Assembly: GCA_001792895.1 (NCBI GenBank) | Contig: MARA01000002.1 | Location: 2,418,001-2,482,000, forward strand | Origin: Lentinus brumalis | Taxonomy: Eukaryota; Basidiomycota; Agaricomycetes; Polyporales; Polyporaceae | Direction: 5' to 3' | DNA length: 64,000 nt | In this document: positions 24,408-36,893 of the stretch, piece after piece | Position numbering within the stretch: the stretch's first letter is position 1 | How the letters are laid out: the number at the start of each line of letters is the position of its first letter | Position numbers and translations under genes: made by a program | Notes under the pieces: model-generated | Told to the model about the DNA's origin: nothing | Seen by the model: only the letters and a program-made list of their open reading frames with translations | Database searches by the model: none

Positions 24408-24916
24408 TGCTCGTACAGCCCAGACGGTATCCGGGGTCGAGTCGTGAGGTACGCAATATGGGTGAAACGGAAGGAGCCTGGAGGTACCGCTTGTGCCAAG
24501 GACGCACAGCAGAGGTATAGTACTTTCCAGCCGCGCTCTCGGGCCGCAAGTGCCAGGGCGCCAAACACGCGTATGTGTTAACAGTCTGAGGTCTCTGAAC
24601 ATGACATGGAGGATGTGCCTTGTACTCAAAGACGTCGGCATGCATGGGCGAGCTACAGATGGTAAAGACTAGACAGAACCGGTAACAAGATATCAAAATC
24701 CGCGACCTTGACAAGTAGTAACAAAATTGGCAGACTGGACTTTAAGCTGAAGGGTGGCCGTCTTGAGCCTTACTGATGGCGTCCCACATATACTTCTACT
24801 TACTCCGAACTAACGAACTTGGGCCTGTGAAGTGATGATCATCTCCGTATCAAACTCGACGACGTGCTCGACATCGTGAGCCTGTCAGATCTGCCACTCC
24901 GCCATATCTCCACCCC
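24408..24916. other. Intergenic, CLPTM1 start to GST-like stop
   Basis: 509 bp, promoter of the CLPTM1 gene plus 3' flank of the GST-like gene. Nothing else seen. Confidence 0.5.
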
Positions 24917-26308
24917 TCACAGTTTTGATCCAACCTCGGGTTTTACGACGTAGTATAGGCGGGGAAAATGACAGAAAACGGATCCGGCGGAACCCTCTGT
25001 CTTGATTGTAACTTCCTCCTTGTTCAAGGCGACGAGGCCCCCGACCGTCGGGACTTTGCCTACGAGCAATGTGCTTTCAGTAATCATCGAGAGCCTGTAT
25101 ACCGAAGAACAAACCATTGTCGGATGGAGTGACAGAGACGAGTTGCTGTAGCTTCAAACCAAGGCGGGAAGCCTCGACTTCGTCATATCCGACGACCGTG
25201 GGGTCTTCTGCAATAGATGCGGTGATGGTCTCCGCAGCCTGCTCGCCAGAAATAGTCCCTAGCACCAGCTTATGTGCCCCGTTCGATGCGGCTATATACT
25301 TAGACGTGCGAGATATCCACTTACGGCGCAGTAAAGTATGTCAGTCAGATTACAAGCCAGTGCAAACGCGGTACCGACGTACTGCGGTCGTGGCGGGTAT
25401 GCTCGCCGGTTCGAAGAGGTCCTTCAAGTATCTCAGTGGCCGAAACTGCTGCATCCACTCCCAGACGTAGTGGACGGAGACATCGGCCAGGCTGGGTGTC
25501 TCAGTATCCATTAGCCACGTCCGACCGTCCATGAGTTGTTCCTCAATAAGAGCCTGTATTCAAAGGAGTTACTTATCAGCGGTGCATGTGTGGATAAATC
25601 AGTACACCCTTACCAGATGAGAGGATAACCAGCTCTTGACGATGGGCAAGTTAGACGCTATGGCTTCCGGGTCGACCTTCTTCCCGAACCACTACAATCG
25701 ACGTAAATACTTTGGACTAACGGTTGTTGTGCACGAAGAGACGCACCTCACTCCGATCATCCAAGAATTCTCGGGTGAATTTGTGGTACGGCAGGGTCTG
25801 CGACCCCAGCTCACCAAGCGTTCTATCTGCGTAACTCATAGCAAAGGCCTTGATCATCCCGGTGTCGGCCTTTCCTCCTCCCTTGCGGCAAGGGAACAGC
25901 GTGCCGAACCCTTCGGAAGGTGGGAAACGACGTTCCAGCACGGAGGCAATGAGGCTGCTATCGCAGTAGACGTCCCTTCCTATGGCCAGGACGGGAATGA
26001 GACGATACTTCACGCCCAACCGATCTGCGAGGTCGGGACGAGGCAATGTCATGGGCACCTGGTGAGCAGCGACGTCGACCGGACATGCAAGTCAACACGC
26101 CACGCTGATACCAGCCAACAAGGACCAACCTCGACTCTGGAGTGAGGTATCCTCTTGATAGTCAACATGTTCTTGACCTTCCGAGCGATTGGAGAAGCGT
26201 CATAACTGGAAGAGCCGTGAGTGATCAATCCTGGGACGTTGGGTTGCAGCTAACGTTAAGGCTAACTTACTGATACAAAATGACCGGGAGCTTAGTTGCA
26301 GCTGCCAT
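24917..26308 (-). CDS. Glutathione S-transferase-like protein with C-terminal SKL
   Basis: Thioredoxin-fold/GST-like protein. The ATG at 26308 gives MAAATKLPVILYQ; exon 2 continues YDASPIARKVKNMLTIKRI, a classic GST N-domain start with SPIARK in place of a catalytic Cys. Next come LIPVLAIGRDVYCDSSLIA (the cis-Pro and Asp-Ser glutathione-binding pattern) and the helical C-domain (LMDGRTWLMDTETPSLADVS). A beta-rich C-terminal extension follows (LVGKVPTVGGLVALNKEE). The last residues are VVKPEVGSKL before the TGA at 24917. SKL is the canonical type 1 peroxisomal import signal, so peroxisomal location is predicted. Transcribed away from the chitin synthase gene across an 875-bp gap. Substrate unknown. 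Confidence 0.85.
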
Positions 26309-27183
26309 TGTGCCCAGCTCGTCAGCAGGTAGGCCCGTCACGCAAGATGGGTCTCTCAAGCCTGCGAGTGCGCCCAGTATCAGCGGGAACGCCAGGAAGA
26401 CGACGCCGGAGGAAGCGTGTAAATGCGGCTCAAAGCCGCAGTTACGTATAACATTACTCCGCGCTCTGAACTGTAACAGTCTGGCGCTCAACGAGTTATT
26501 ATGCCAATAAGATCGATTACTGATCAGATTCATTGACATTAGTACTGCTTGGCAAGTTGCGACACGGAGTGGACGAGTCTCGAGAGGCTCGAATGGCTGC
26601 GCTGGATTCAACGATTTCATCCGAGTTCTGGCTCGGCAGTTCAGATTTCCGACCACACGCGCGGTGCAGAGGACTTGCGCGCATCACTTGGATGAGGGAA
26701 GTGTGAAATGCGCTGAAGGACGACCCGAAACATAGCACAGCACGGAGGAGTTACCCCGGCCACCCTCAGGCGCGCGGGGTTGCTAAGTAGATGATGCCAC
26801 TGACGGGGCCGCTCCTCCGCAGCTCACCATCCCCCCAATCAGCCTCGGTGACCTTAGGCTTTCAGAATGCGTTGACTGCAGCGGTGCCGCCAAATTATCT
26901 GGCTGAGTATAATCGAAATATCTTCAGATACGAGCGAGTGAGGGTGCTTGAGGAAGGAGAGGGATGGCATTGCACGGTCTCCCATATTTAGAGGGCGGCA
27001 TCGCCTCTCGACCATGGGGTGGCAGGAGTCCGATTGCAGACCGAAGGCGGGGGCGATGAGGCTGAGGGCGCTCAGCACGCATTGTACAAAAGCACTAAGA
27101 CAGGCATTCTCCGCAACCTCCACGACCCACCAGGCAGGCCCTTCGACGCCCGCCTCAGCCCACCACGTCCTACACCGCCCGCC
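26309..27183. promoter_or_regulatory. Divergent promoter, GST-like gene and chitin synthase
   Basis: 875 bp between the two start codons. No confident TATA box or repeat was picked out. Confidence 0.45.
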
Positions 27184-30100
27184 ATGGCCCAAGACCACCG
27201 CCCGCCCCTTCCCTCGTTGTCGTCCCAGTCCTCCGCGACGGACCTCACCCTGACGGATCCCTTCACTGACCGCCAACGGGCAATTAACTTCGCGGAGCCC
27301 AGCTTCCCAACTCCAAACCAGAGCGTTGCTTCCTTCCCAAACGAGTTCGGGAATCTTGGCGACTACGACGATGAGGAGGAGAAGCGGCCGCTGACGAGGG
27401 AGCATGGCACATCGTACCCGTAAGTCTCGATTTTTCCTGTCGGCAGGCTCAAGCTTCCGGCTAAGTACGCTACGCGTAGCCCTTTCGACCCGAACTCTTA
27501 TGGGGACCCGTACGGTGGTGCGCGGCCCATCTCTGTCGCATCCACCTCTTCCATGGGTGCAGACTCTCAGTGGAGGCGCCGGCAGACCATCAAGCGTGGT
27601 GTCACTCGCAAGGTCAAGCTCACAAAGGGTAACTTCATCTCCGAATACGCAGTCCCGACGCCCATCTTCAGCGCCATTGAGCCGAAATGGCAGAGCAGCA
27701 AGACCACCGAGTTCTCGTAAGTCGACCAGACATTGCACGTCAGCGCTCACACTCAAGAGTTGCGCAGGCACATGCGGTACACCGCTGCTACGTGTGACCC
27801 CGATGACTTCTCGGAGGCGAATGGATACAGCCTGCGTACGAAGATGTACAACCGTCAAACGGAACTGCTGATCGCTGTCACGTCCTATAACGAAGACAAG
27901 ACCCTCTACGCGCGTACCCTCCACGGTGTCATGCTGAACATCCGTGATATCTGTAAAACGAAGCAGTCCAAGTACTGGCGTCGGACAGCGGAAGAGGGTA
28001 CGCCGGGATGGCAGAAGATCACCGTGGCGCTCATCATCGATGGTCTTGAACCCATGGACAAGACTGTCTTGGATATCCTTGCCACCGTCGGTGTCTACCA
28101 GGATGGTGTCATGAAGAAGCAGGTCGATGGCAAGGACACTGTCGCGCACATCTTCGAGGTATGGAAACCATCCCGGTCTTTGACATGGGCGCTGACATCG
28201 CTCTTAGTATACGACCCAATTGTCAGTCGATACCACACCTCAGCTGGTCGTTCCGCAGGGCGAGGACCCCAACAACCTCGTGCCCGTCCAGATCATCTTG
28301 GTCATCAAGGCTCAAAACCAGAAGAAGATCAACTCGCACCGCTGGCTCTTCAATGCCATTGGCCGCATGCTCGAGGTGCGCAGCCAAGCTCTTGATCCAG
28401 CGCTTTGACCTGACCGTCTCACAGCCCGAAATCTGTGTACTCATCGATGCAGGCACCAAGCCCGCTCGCAAGTCAATCTACTACTTGTGGGAGGCCTTCT
28501 ACAATGACCCACACCTTGGTGGGTGCTGTGGAGAGATTCACGCCATGATCGAAGGTGGCCGCAAGCTGCTCAACCCACTTGTGGCGGCGCAAAACTTCGA
28601 GTACAAGATGTCGAACATTCTGGGTAGGCATCTGTGGCTTTGACTGATCCCAACTGCGCTCATGTCAATCTCCGCGCTGCTTCCAGACAAGCCGCTTGAG
28701 AGCAGTTTCGGCTATGTGTCCGTGTTGCCCGGTGCATTTTCGGCCTACAGGTTCCGTGCTATCCTTGGTCGGCCACTCGAGCAATACTTCCACGGTGACC
28801 ACTCGCTCGCGGATCGCCTGGGTCCCAAGGGTATATACGGCATGAACATCTTCACGAAGAACATGTTCTTGGCGGAGGACCGTATTCTCTGCTTCGAGCT
28901 GGTCGCGAAGGCGAACGACAAGTGGACACTGACGTACGTCAAGCCCAGCAAAGCCGAGACAGATGTCCCCGAGTCTGCCGCTGAATTGATTGGTCAACGT
29001 CGTCGTTGGCTGAACGGTTCGTTCGCTGCGTCAGTGGTACGTCCATCTGCGCCACTTGTGACGTGAAGTCCTCGCTTCATGTTATTTGTGCAGTACGCCC
29101 TCGTGAACTTCTTCAAATTGTACCGGTCCGGCCATGGTATCATCCGCATGTTCTTCTTCCATGTCCAAGCTCTGGTACGTAAATTACTCGTATGATCGAA
29201 TCATCTGTTGGGGCTGAACAAGTACATCAGTACAACGTCTTCTCACTGGTCTTCTCTTGGTTCGCTCTGGCAAACATCTGGCTTACGTTCAGCATCATCA
29301 TCGACCTACTTCCTAACCAAGGCATCGTCATCTTCGGCGGTGTGACTGCAGTAAGTACCACCTGAGCGTGCGTCCGGGTTGGTCAATATTGATCGACCTT
29401 CGTCCAGACACACTGGGTCAACCTCGTTCTCAAGTGGATCTATCTTGCGTTCTTGGCTCTGCAGTTCGTCCTGGCATTGGGTAACCGACCTAAGGGTGAG
29501 CGTGCAACATATAACATCACGCTCTGGTGAGCCCGACTGCATCTGTTCACATGTACTGCGATTCTCATCATCTATCTTCCTGCAGGGTGTACGGTGTCCT
29601 CGCCGTGTATCTGTTGATCTGCTCGTTCTGGCTGACGGTTGTCGCCTTCAAGGTTGGGCATTCAGTGCATAAATGTTCGCGTGACGCTCACAACGATTCG
29701 TGCATCCAGGACATCCCTCACCAGTTAGCCGGTAAAACGACGGGGGAGATCATTGCGAAGATCTTCACGCCACCGATTGGAGCTCTGATTGCTGCTATGA
29801 TGTCGACCTTCGGTATCTGGTTGATAGCCTCCCTGCTCTACGTAAGTCTTCGCATCTCAGAGGAAGTTACCAGACAAGCATCTAACGTGCTGCGCAGCGC
29901 GACCCTTGGCACCTTGCGTCCAGCATGTTCCAGTACCTTTGCTTGGCTCCTTCGTTCACGAACGTTCTCAACGTCTACGCCTTCTGCAACCTTCACGACG
30001 TATCCTGGGGTACCAAGGGTTCGGATAAAGCGGAAGCACTGCCGTCGGTATCATCGAAGAAGGCCAAGGACGCCGACACTGCCGTCGTCGAGGATACTAC

Positions 30101-30511
30101 GCGGAACAAGGAGGATCTTGATGCCGCGTTCAAGGACACCGTGACTCGGGCGCTCACGAAGCTCGACACCAAGGAGGTGATCGAGAAGCCCACCATGGAC
30201 GACGAGAATAAGACGTTCCGTACGCGTCTTGTTGCGTCATGGATGCTCAGCAATGCCGGTCTCGCCGTTGCGATCCAGAGCTTGAACGGATTGGGCACCG
30301 GCAACGAGGAGGCCGACGAGGCCACGCTGGAGAAAAGGCAGAACATCTACTTCGCTGTCATCCTCTACTCCACGTTCGGCCTTGCGCTGGTCAAGTTCAT
30401 CGGGGTAAGTTTAATCACTCTCCAGGCGGAACGACAGCTGACACGGCTCCATCGCAGTGTCTCTTCTACTGGTTCAGACGAAACCTCTTCCGCTGCTGCC
30501 GGAGGAACTGA
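27184..30511 (+). CDS. Chitin synthase, division 1 (class I-III)
   Basis: Family GT2 membrane enzyme polymerising GlcNAc from UDP-GlcNAc into cell-wall chitin at the plasma membrane. The ATG at 27184 gives [17 protein letters not shown], a disordered cytosolic leader, then [20 protein letters not shown]. The catalytic domain includes [42 protein letters not shown], the acceptor-site region [14 protein letters not shown] (EDR) and the processivity motif QRRRW (about 29000). Six or more membrane helices follow (from [20 protein letters not shown] on), with [14 protein letters not shown] as the conserved C-terminal motif. The end is [17 protein letters not shown], stop at 30509. About eleven short introns. 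Class III is the most likely by resemblance, but not proven. Confidence 0.96.
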
Positions 30512-31169
30512 GTCGTGCCTGTGTCGCTGTTACGGTGGATGGTGGAGGACGGTTGCAATCATCTCAAAGCATATATCTTCCATACACGGATCGCCACGGA
30601 CACCTCGTTGTGCTGGATTCGCTACGGAGTCATTCTCTCATACCACGTCTTACGATAATGTCGGATTCATGTGCTTTCGTTTCATCTCATTGTACTTATT
30701 CCATGGACGCTCGCTCGTCCAGGACATCTACATTCTTACGGTCTGGTAATGGCGTTGCGCCTAGTGCGCCTCGGACGGTTGCGTCTGTGTATTCTGCATA
30801 TACCTAGAGGCTATTCGCTGATGAATCGCTTGCGACCAACGTCGTTCAAGGTGTTATGGTCGGTTTGTCTCGCTGTTTCGGGAGTCATACAACTGTGCTC
30901 GATTCGACACGAGGAACCACGCCTCGGGTAGGTCTGAAGGACAGGAAAAATACAGATGCACTTGGCAACTACGGAGTCGTGGATGTCGTGACACTGACAG
31001 CAAAACAAAACAGAGCGAGCGGCGACAGAGGAGATATGCGACACGGACTACGATGGACAAGGACGATGGACGAGAACGATGGGCGGGACGGACATAATAT
31101 AGTCGTACAAAATAGAAATCGGCGGCGAGTCTCCCCAACATACCGTGGCAACGGACTACTGTCCGTGAC
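30512..31169. other. Convergent 3' region, chitin synthase and Spo12-like gene
   Basis: 658 bp of presumed 3' UTRs. Open frames here are short or antisense and carry no domain. Confidence 0.5.
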
Positions 31170-31709
31170 CTAGAACGGGTTCTCTTCGTCATCGTCCATC
31201 TTGTTGTCTGTTGACGGCTCCGTGGACACCTGAGGAGCGCCCTCTTCAGAGTCCGAGTCCGCATCGACTTCCTGTTGCCGCTGCTGACCGAAGAGTGAGG
31301 GCATGGGCTTAGCCGCACCCCTGTCGCCAAGATGTCAGCGTTGACCAAGGTCAGATTCACGGTCACCACGTACTTATTGAAGTGCTTCTTCTTGGTCGCG
31401 TTCAGCTTCTGGCTACACGGCGTCATCATGTTGTCCGTAGGCGAGACGTAGGTAGGGTTGCTGGTTCGAATTTGAACATGAGCTGCGGCTCCGGGCGCGA
31501 TACTCGCAATATAGGCCTTACTGTGTCTTCGCAAACTTCTTCGCGAGAAGTGCCTTTGCACCCATGCCTGGTGCCTGATTGAACTGTCCGTTGGTGGCGT
31601 TGCCGAGCGGCGCTTGAGGAACGACAACGTGAGCGGCTTGGGAGGGGTTGTGCATGGGTTGGATGGGCGTGCCGATGGGAGAGTCGTTGGGCGTGGTTGC
31701 AGAAGACAT
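31170..31709 (-). CDS. SPO12: Spo12-family cell-cycle regulator
   Basis: Small nuclear protein of about 125 residues. In yeast the family promotes mitotic exit and meiosis I by helping release Cdc14 from the nucleolus. Three exons: 31522-31709 (MSSATTPNDSPIGTPIQPMH to KFAKT), a middle exon with the family signature NPTYVSPTDNMMTPCSQKLN plus KKKHFNK, and a last exon starting GAAKPMPSLFGQQRQQEV. The signature SPTDxxMxPCxxKL is the conserved Spo12 motif with two proline-directed phospho-sites. The C-terminus is acidic (DNKMDDDEENPF), stop TAG at 31170. Identification rests mainly on the short motif, so the family call is good but the cellular role is inferred. Confidence 0.83.
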
Positions 31710-34700
31710 GGCTGTAGCTGTTTCTTGGTGTAGAAAGAGAGAGTGGGAGCGCAGAGGCGGGCAGAGGGACGAGTAGGAGGTGGTTGTGAAGGAAGAGGCG
31801 CGAGTGGCTGACCGCGAGTTGAACTTGCCGTCTCGAAGTGGTGCGCTTTGCCACGCCCGGCCCTCAAAATGAACATCACGTGCGACGCGCTCGCGTTTCG
31901 CCTACTGCACACGTGGGCGTGTCCCAGCGCTAGCGCGGCATCTCCATTCACCACGACCAGGACAGCAGCGTCGAATGCTTGACCGAGCCCTAGGTGCGCA
32001 TATATGCCGGTCTCGTCGAGCTAGGTTACTGGTGCACCCACTCGTTTATCAATCATACGCATCGGAATCAGCGTTGATCATATGCAATAATGGCACAAGA
32101 CGTACCACCCATGTAGAAGACTCTCGCATGCCGGACTATGGGATTGTCATCCGACTTTGGCTGTTCCCTGGAGTTGCTCTTGCTCATTACGCATGCATTG
32201 TAGAATGAAGCTTGGAAGCTCCGAAGAGGTAAGCCACATAGGCTAGACCTCTGCTTGTTCAGCGCACTAACGACTGCACGCCCGTTATACCCATTCAGCC
32301 TTCTGCCGACGATCGTACATATAAGTCACCGCAGGTCTGGCTACCATGCTAGGTGCCTCCACGCGATGACCCGACCCGGCGCCGAGGAGACTTCGACCGC
32401 CGTTAAAGTGTCGCTCATCTGCCAAGTAAGTCATGATTTGGCGTCCTTGATGCAATTGCGACCGGCCGAGACTTGGTCAATCATAGGGACTGTTCTCTCA
32501 CCGGGCAGCATGGTGATGAGTGACACTGGCAGTCCATGCTCACGTCCCCCTTGCAACGACGTGTTGGCTCTCATGTGTGACCTATGAATAGGCGCAATTG
32601 GGAAAGACAAACCGTCATTCTAGACGAGTGAGCGCCATTTCTCAAGAGCGAACGCCACGATGTTCACCTACTTATGAGCGATTGAATACCCACCGCATCT
32701 CTCCAGTGCCACCTAGTGCCACGCAGTGGCTCACGGATCACAGGTCGGGGCGCCCTACGGCGCCCTTCTCTCGTCCACTGCAGAGGAGCACATCGCTTGC
32801 CGTAAGTTCAGTTTCGCGCAGCTTTTCAGCCGCTGACGGGTTGCGTTATGACAGAAGTCTGTTCCCAAGCTTCCACTTGCGCACGTTGCTGCTGCTGAAG
32901 CGAACGGTTGACATTCGCATGGCGGTTGAGATAAGGACGTACCCTTCTAGTCGACTCATACATCGCGTGTGGCGAGCTAGGTTAGCTTGCGAGAGCTTAA
33001 CCATGATACTCGCCGTGTAGATTTCGTACTTGCGCAGCTGCACACCCGCGCAAGGACGGGATGGCCCTGTCCGAGTGCGTGTCTTGCCACCCTCTGACAT
33101 TCATCCACAGCGCCGCCCAGCGTCCCACTCATGTCCACCCTCTTATCGCAGTGCCACTCCGAGAGTTAGACTTCCATACGTGCAGGCACGTCCCCGCTAC
33201 TTCCCCGCCCTTACGCGTTCGGCAAAGGACAACGTTGAAGGAGTTCTCGCTCCGCGCACCGTCCAAGTATGGCGTCCCAACGTGCGATGCCTTTACTCAC
33301 GCTTACAGCACCCGTCGCGTCGCTTGCGCCGCCCTATACGACACCGTAGCTGCCGTATGGCTCCCGCATCGTGTACAGGCGATGCAACGTGTTGTGTCTT
33401 GCCTTATCTATGACATACCTGCCCTGTTGCTGCCGACTGAGAAGGTGATCTTTGTGTTGAACGCTTGACGGAGATGAACTTTACTGAACGTCCGCGTCCA
33501 CGTCCAGGTGCATCGTGCAGATTGCCACCGCGTCAAGCTGAATGGGTGACCGTCTGCCGAGCCGTCATCTCACCACAGGCTTGCGCTCCCGCGTTCCCGT
33601 TCGATGGGAGCCCGAGTACACGTCCAGGCTGGTTGACCGGTAGCTATACTAGTGCTACAGCAACACCCGGCGGCGGACTCGAGAATGGCTCGCTCTCGCC
33701 ATCTGCTGGCCGTACCCACGCAACACTGCCGCCGTTCCATCTTCAGCCCGCCCAGACCACAGATACGTGCTGCCTTTCCTTCAATCTCTTGTGCTCATCC
33801 ACCATCCAGAGTCTATGCCGCAGCGGTGATGTCCGGCAAGCTTAGGGTTTAGAGATGGGCGCACATCTCCTACGCACCGGAGCAGACTTATCCGTACTGG
33901 GAGGCCCCTGCTGGAGGCCCTTCAGAGCCAGTCTCGATAAAATGCCCCCGCGACAGCCGGAGTGGCGCATACACGAGGTGTTGGGCGGGCCCCATCTGAG
34001 TATCTGTGTTTCCTTGCGCTGCTACGGTCCTACTGTGCTGCGGCGACATACTCCTGAGTCGGCCGACCATCACGCCGCGACCGTCGACACCCTCTCAAGC
34101 TCCCCACTCAGCACGTCACTCCACCTTGAGTTCCTGCGGAGATACCCAGCTTCCAATTGCAGGTAGACGCCTAGACAATGAAAAGAAAACTTCTATTGCT
34201 CCCCGCTGGAAATTACAGCACCGATCGAAATGCCGCCGCTTCCTTCTCCAATACACCCGGCCACGCGCCTGGAGTATAGCCTGCGCTCCGAGGCGTTGAG
34301 CTCGACCGAACGCTCGAGATGCACCCCCGCTTCCCCGCACCGGATCGTCGAGCCCAGATTTGCAGCGGGGGCCTTTGTGTGCGGCCATCATTCGCTGGCG
34401 AGCTCGCACTCGCCGTACGCCATCACGCTGTAAGGTACGGGGGTGCAGTTCGCAGACTACGGGAAGAGCCTGGACTCCCGCGGACTGGGCATGACGTCCC
34501 GAATGGGGTCGAATTCTCGAACGCAATCATCGTCGAAGCTTAGAGGCGTTCGCTGGGACCCAGCGAGGCTCAGTCGGTGCTCGTTCCTCGTCGCGCTAAC
34601 CCCAGGAGGCAGGAGGTGCGAGCCATGCCTTGCCACGCCGGGGGATGTGCGTACGTATACACGGCCCGAGCGGGCGGACTGCATCCGCCCAACGCGGAGG

Positions 34701-35904
34701 GCGAGACCAATGACGAACGGCCAGCGAGGGAAGAAGCACAGGCTGGGATGCTTGCGGTTCTGCGAAGGCAGGACGCGTCGACGCGAGGCAGAATCGAGAT
34801 TGGCGGACGGTGATATGTGTGGCATTACAGCGGGCCTTCGCCGTGCTCTTCTCATGCCTTCTCCCACACCGAGCTCCAGTACCGTGCAAAGGTGCAGCAG
34901 AATCCCCGGGAGTCTCGTGCATGTGTCCCGCTGTTTGAGCACGCACGCGACGTTATCAGCAGCGATCAATCCCCCGTGGCACGGCGCAGTGATGCCAGAC
35001 TGGAGAGTATCTGGACGACGGTCTTGGGATATCCGATCAAGCTCAAAGTTGGACTCCGCGAGACCGCGAGGCTGGAGGTTGGAGATGGAGAAGGTGGCAA
35101 TCATATTGCTATGAGAAACCGATGGGCTGCGATCGCTGGGAACGGCGACTCGGACGTCCAGTCGTTCCAAGGATAGCCCGCGGCCGAAGAAAGGAGCGCG
35201 CACGCGTATGTAGTAGCGTTGGACTCGCTGAGCCGGCGGTCGTCACCATCGAGTTCTCTGGGTAAGTAGTCTGGCATTTGGTGCGTATGGGGTTGTGGCT
35301 GCCGCTTGGGTGATCGGCGACGGTCGAGCCTTGCACTACTTGAGCAAGCGAGTTGAGATCGTCCTGCGGAGTACACCACGGGATCGCCAGAGTCGGCGTG
35401 TGGCGTTGTGGGTGACTGGGGGTGGTTTGCGCATCCTAGGTGGCTAGAAGGGTGGCTTATCTGCACATGCCCGGCAGTGGCGTTGTGGACGCGAGAGGAA
35501 GTACTACAAGGAGTCTAGCGGTGGCGAGGGGATCGATGGCGGGCGGATGGACGAGCGTGCTGGTGAATGGATGGGCCGACGGAGCACACGCACGAGCAGT
35601 TTTCGACGATTGCCGACGAGGGAGTCGGGGCATCAGGAGACCATCGCGGGGAGGAGAGACTGGCAGGGGCAGCGCCGGGCAGGAGGCGTCTGGTGGGTGA
35701 GCCGGATCGGGCGTTGGGCCTCTGTCGCTGGTTAAAAGGCTAAACGGTGGCCGTCGCTGGAGAGAACGGCACGCGCACAGGCCAGGCCCTCCCCGTCGCC
35801 CGGAATCTGAAACCGCCCCGGGAACGCGCTCTCCGACCAGCAGGCACGGACAAATTATTGTCACCACAGATCATCGCGAGTGGCAACCATTTGGGGTCCG
35901 GTTA
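31710..35904. other. Long gene-free stretch upstream of Rheb
   Basis: About 4.2 kb, the largest gap in the window. Open frames exist on both strands, the longest being 34457-35203 (-, 248 residues) and 34443-35114 (+, 223 residues), which overlap each other and show Arg/Ser-rich composition typical of chance frames in GC-rich DNA. No domain, tRNA, simple repeat array or transposase is recognised. Confidence 0.5.
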
Positions 35905-35990
35905 TTAGCCCCTCCTCTTCCGCCCTCCATTCTCCTCTCCTCCCTCCTCCTCCTTCCCCCTCCCATCTCCGCCGCTTCGTCGTCTTCACC
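35905..35990 (+). promoter_or_regulatory. CT-rich tract before Rheb start codon
   Basis: About 85 bp composed mostly of C and T run directly up to CACC-ATG. Pyrimidine-rich leaders mark core promoters and transcription starts of highly expressed filamentous-fungal genes. Sequence-based inference only. Confidence 0.5.
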
Positions 35991-36893
35991 ATGCCCGGCG
36001 ACATCCTCAACAAACGCAAGATCGCCGTTCTTGGCTCTCGCTCGGTCGGTGAGTAGCGCCCCTGTCCACGCGACCGCCCCCCGCTCACGGCCCGCCCTCC
36101 CCTCCGTCCCGGCGCACCCCACCCGCAGGGAAGTCTTCGCTTGTCATTCAGTTCATCGAGAACCACTTCGTCGAGTCCTACTACCCGACTATTGAGAGTG
36201 TGTTCAACAAGACCGTCAACTACAAGGGTGTCGACTATGATTGTGACATCATTGATACTGCCGGTCAGGTGCGTCTTCACCCTTGCCTCCAGCGCCCAAA
36301 CCACCGACTCACGCCGCCGTCGCGCTGGCCACCAGGATGAGTACACCATCCTCAACTCAAAGCATGCCATCGGTATCCATGGCTTCGTCCTCGTGTACTC
36401 CGTAACAAATCACAAGTCCTTCGACATGATCCAAGTCGTGTACGACAAGATTGTCAACTTCTGCGGCATGAACTCCATTCCCTGTGTAATCGTAGGCTCC
36501 AAGATAGACCTCCAGAACAGGTATGTACCGCATATATGCACCTCCCACCCTGTCCTCCGGCCTCGCTGTGACTCTGGTACCCTCTTTCGCCCGCTCGACT
36601 TGTCACCCACACCTCTACTTTTCCTCATAGACCATCCAGACAGGTGCAGCCACAGGAGGGCGAGAAGCTTGCCGGCGAGCTCGACGCCGCACATGTTGAG
36701 ACTAGCGCGAAGCAAAATGTCAACGTCGGTACGTGTTTCTCTTCCGCCTCAGTTGCTCCGACCACTATCCTGTTTTTCTGATCGTTTTCTGTTTTATCTA
36801 GCTAAAGTGTTTGAGCTGTGCCTCGCCGAGATCGAGAAGCGCAAACCAAACAACCAGTCGGAGGCCAAGGGGTCTACATGTACCGTCATGTGA
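35991..36893 (+). CDS. RHB1: Small GTPase Rheb (Rhb1)
   Basis: Ras-superfamily GTPase that activates TORC1 on endomembranes. Exons encode MPGDILNKRKIAVLGSRSV, then GKSSLVIQFIENHFVESYYP, so the P-loop GSRSVGKSS (with the Rheb-specific Arg) is split by an intron. The effector region is YYPTIESVFNKTV, G3 is DTAGQ followed after an intron by DEYTI, and G5 is ETSAKQN. The G4 motif reads VGSKIDL, where most relatives have N-K-x-D. The C-terminus is KGSTCTVM, a CaaX box (CTVM) for farnesylation. Stop TGA at 36891. Length, about 185 residues, is normal for the family. It is flanked upstream by a CT-rich leader and converges with the beta-mannosidase gene. Confidence 0.95.

Noticed and set aside
26854..28149. 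431-codon open frame antisense to the chitin synthase
   Set aside because: It lies opposite strongly conserved chitin synthase exons and spans their introns; codon structure of the sense gene in GC-rich DNA keeps the opposite frame open. No domain recognised.
33841..33850. TTAGGG-like sequence
   Set aside because: A single copy; no telomere-type array.
34457..35203. 248-codon minus-strand frame in the large gap
   Set aside because: Overlaps an equally long plus-strand frame, is Arg/Ser-rich, and has no recognisable motif or intron signature; kept only as part of the gap finding.
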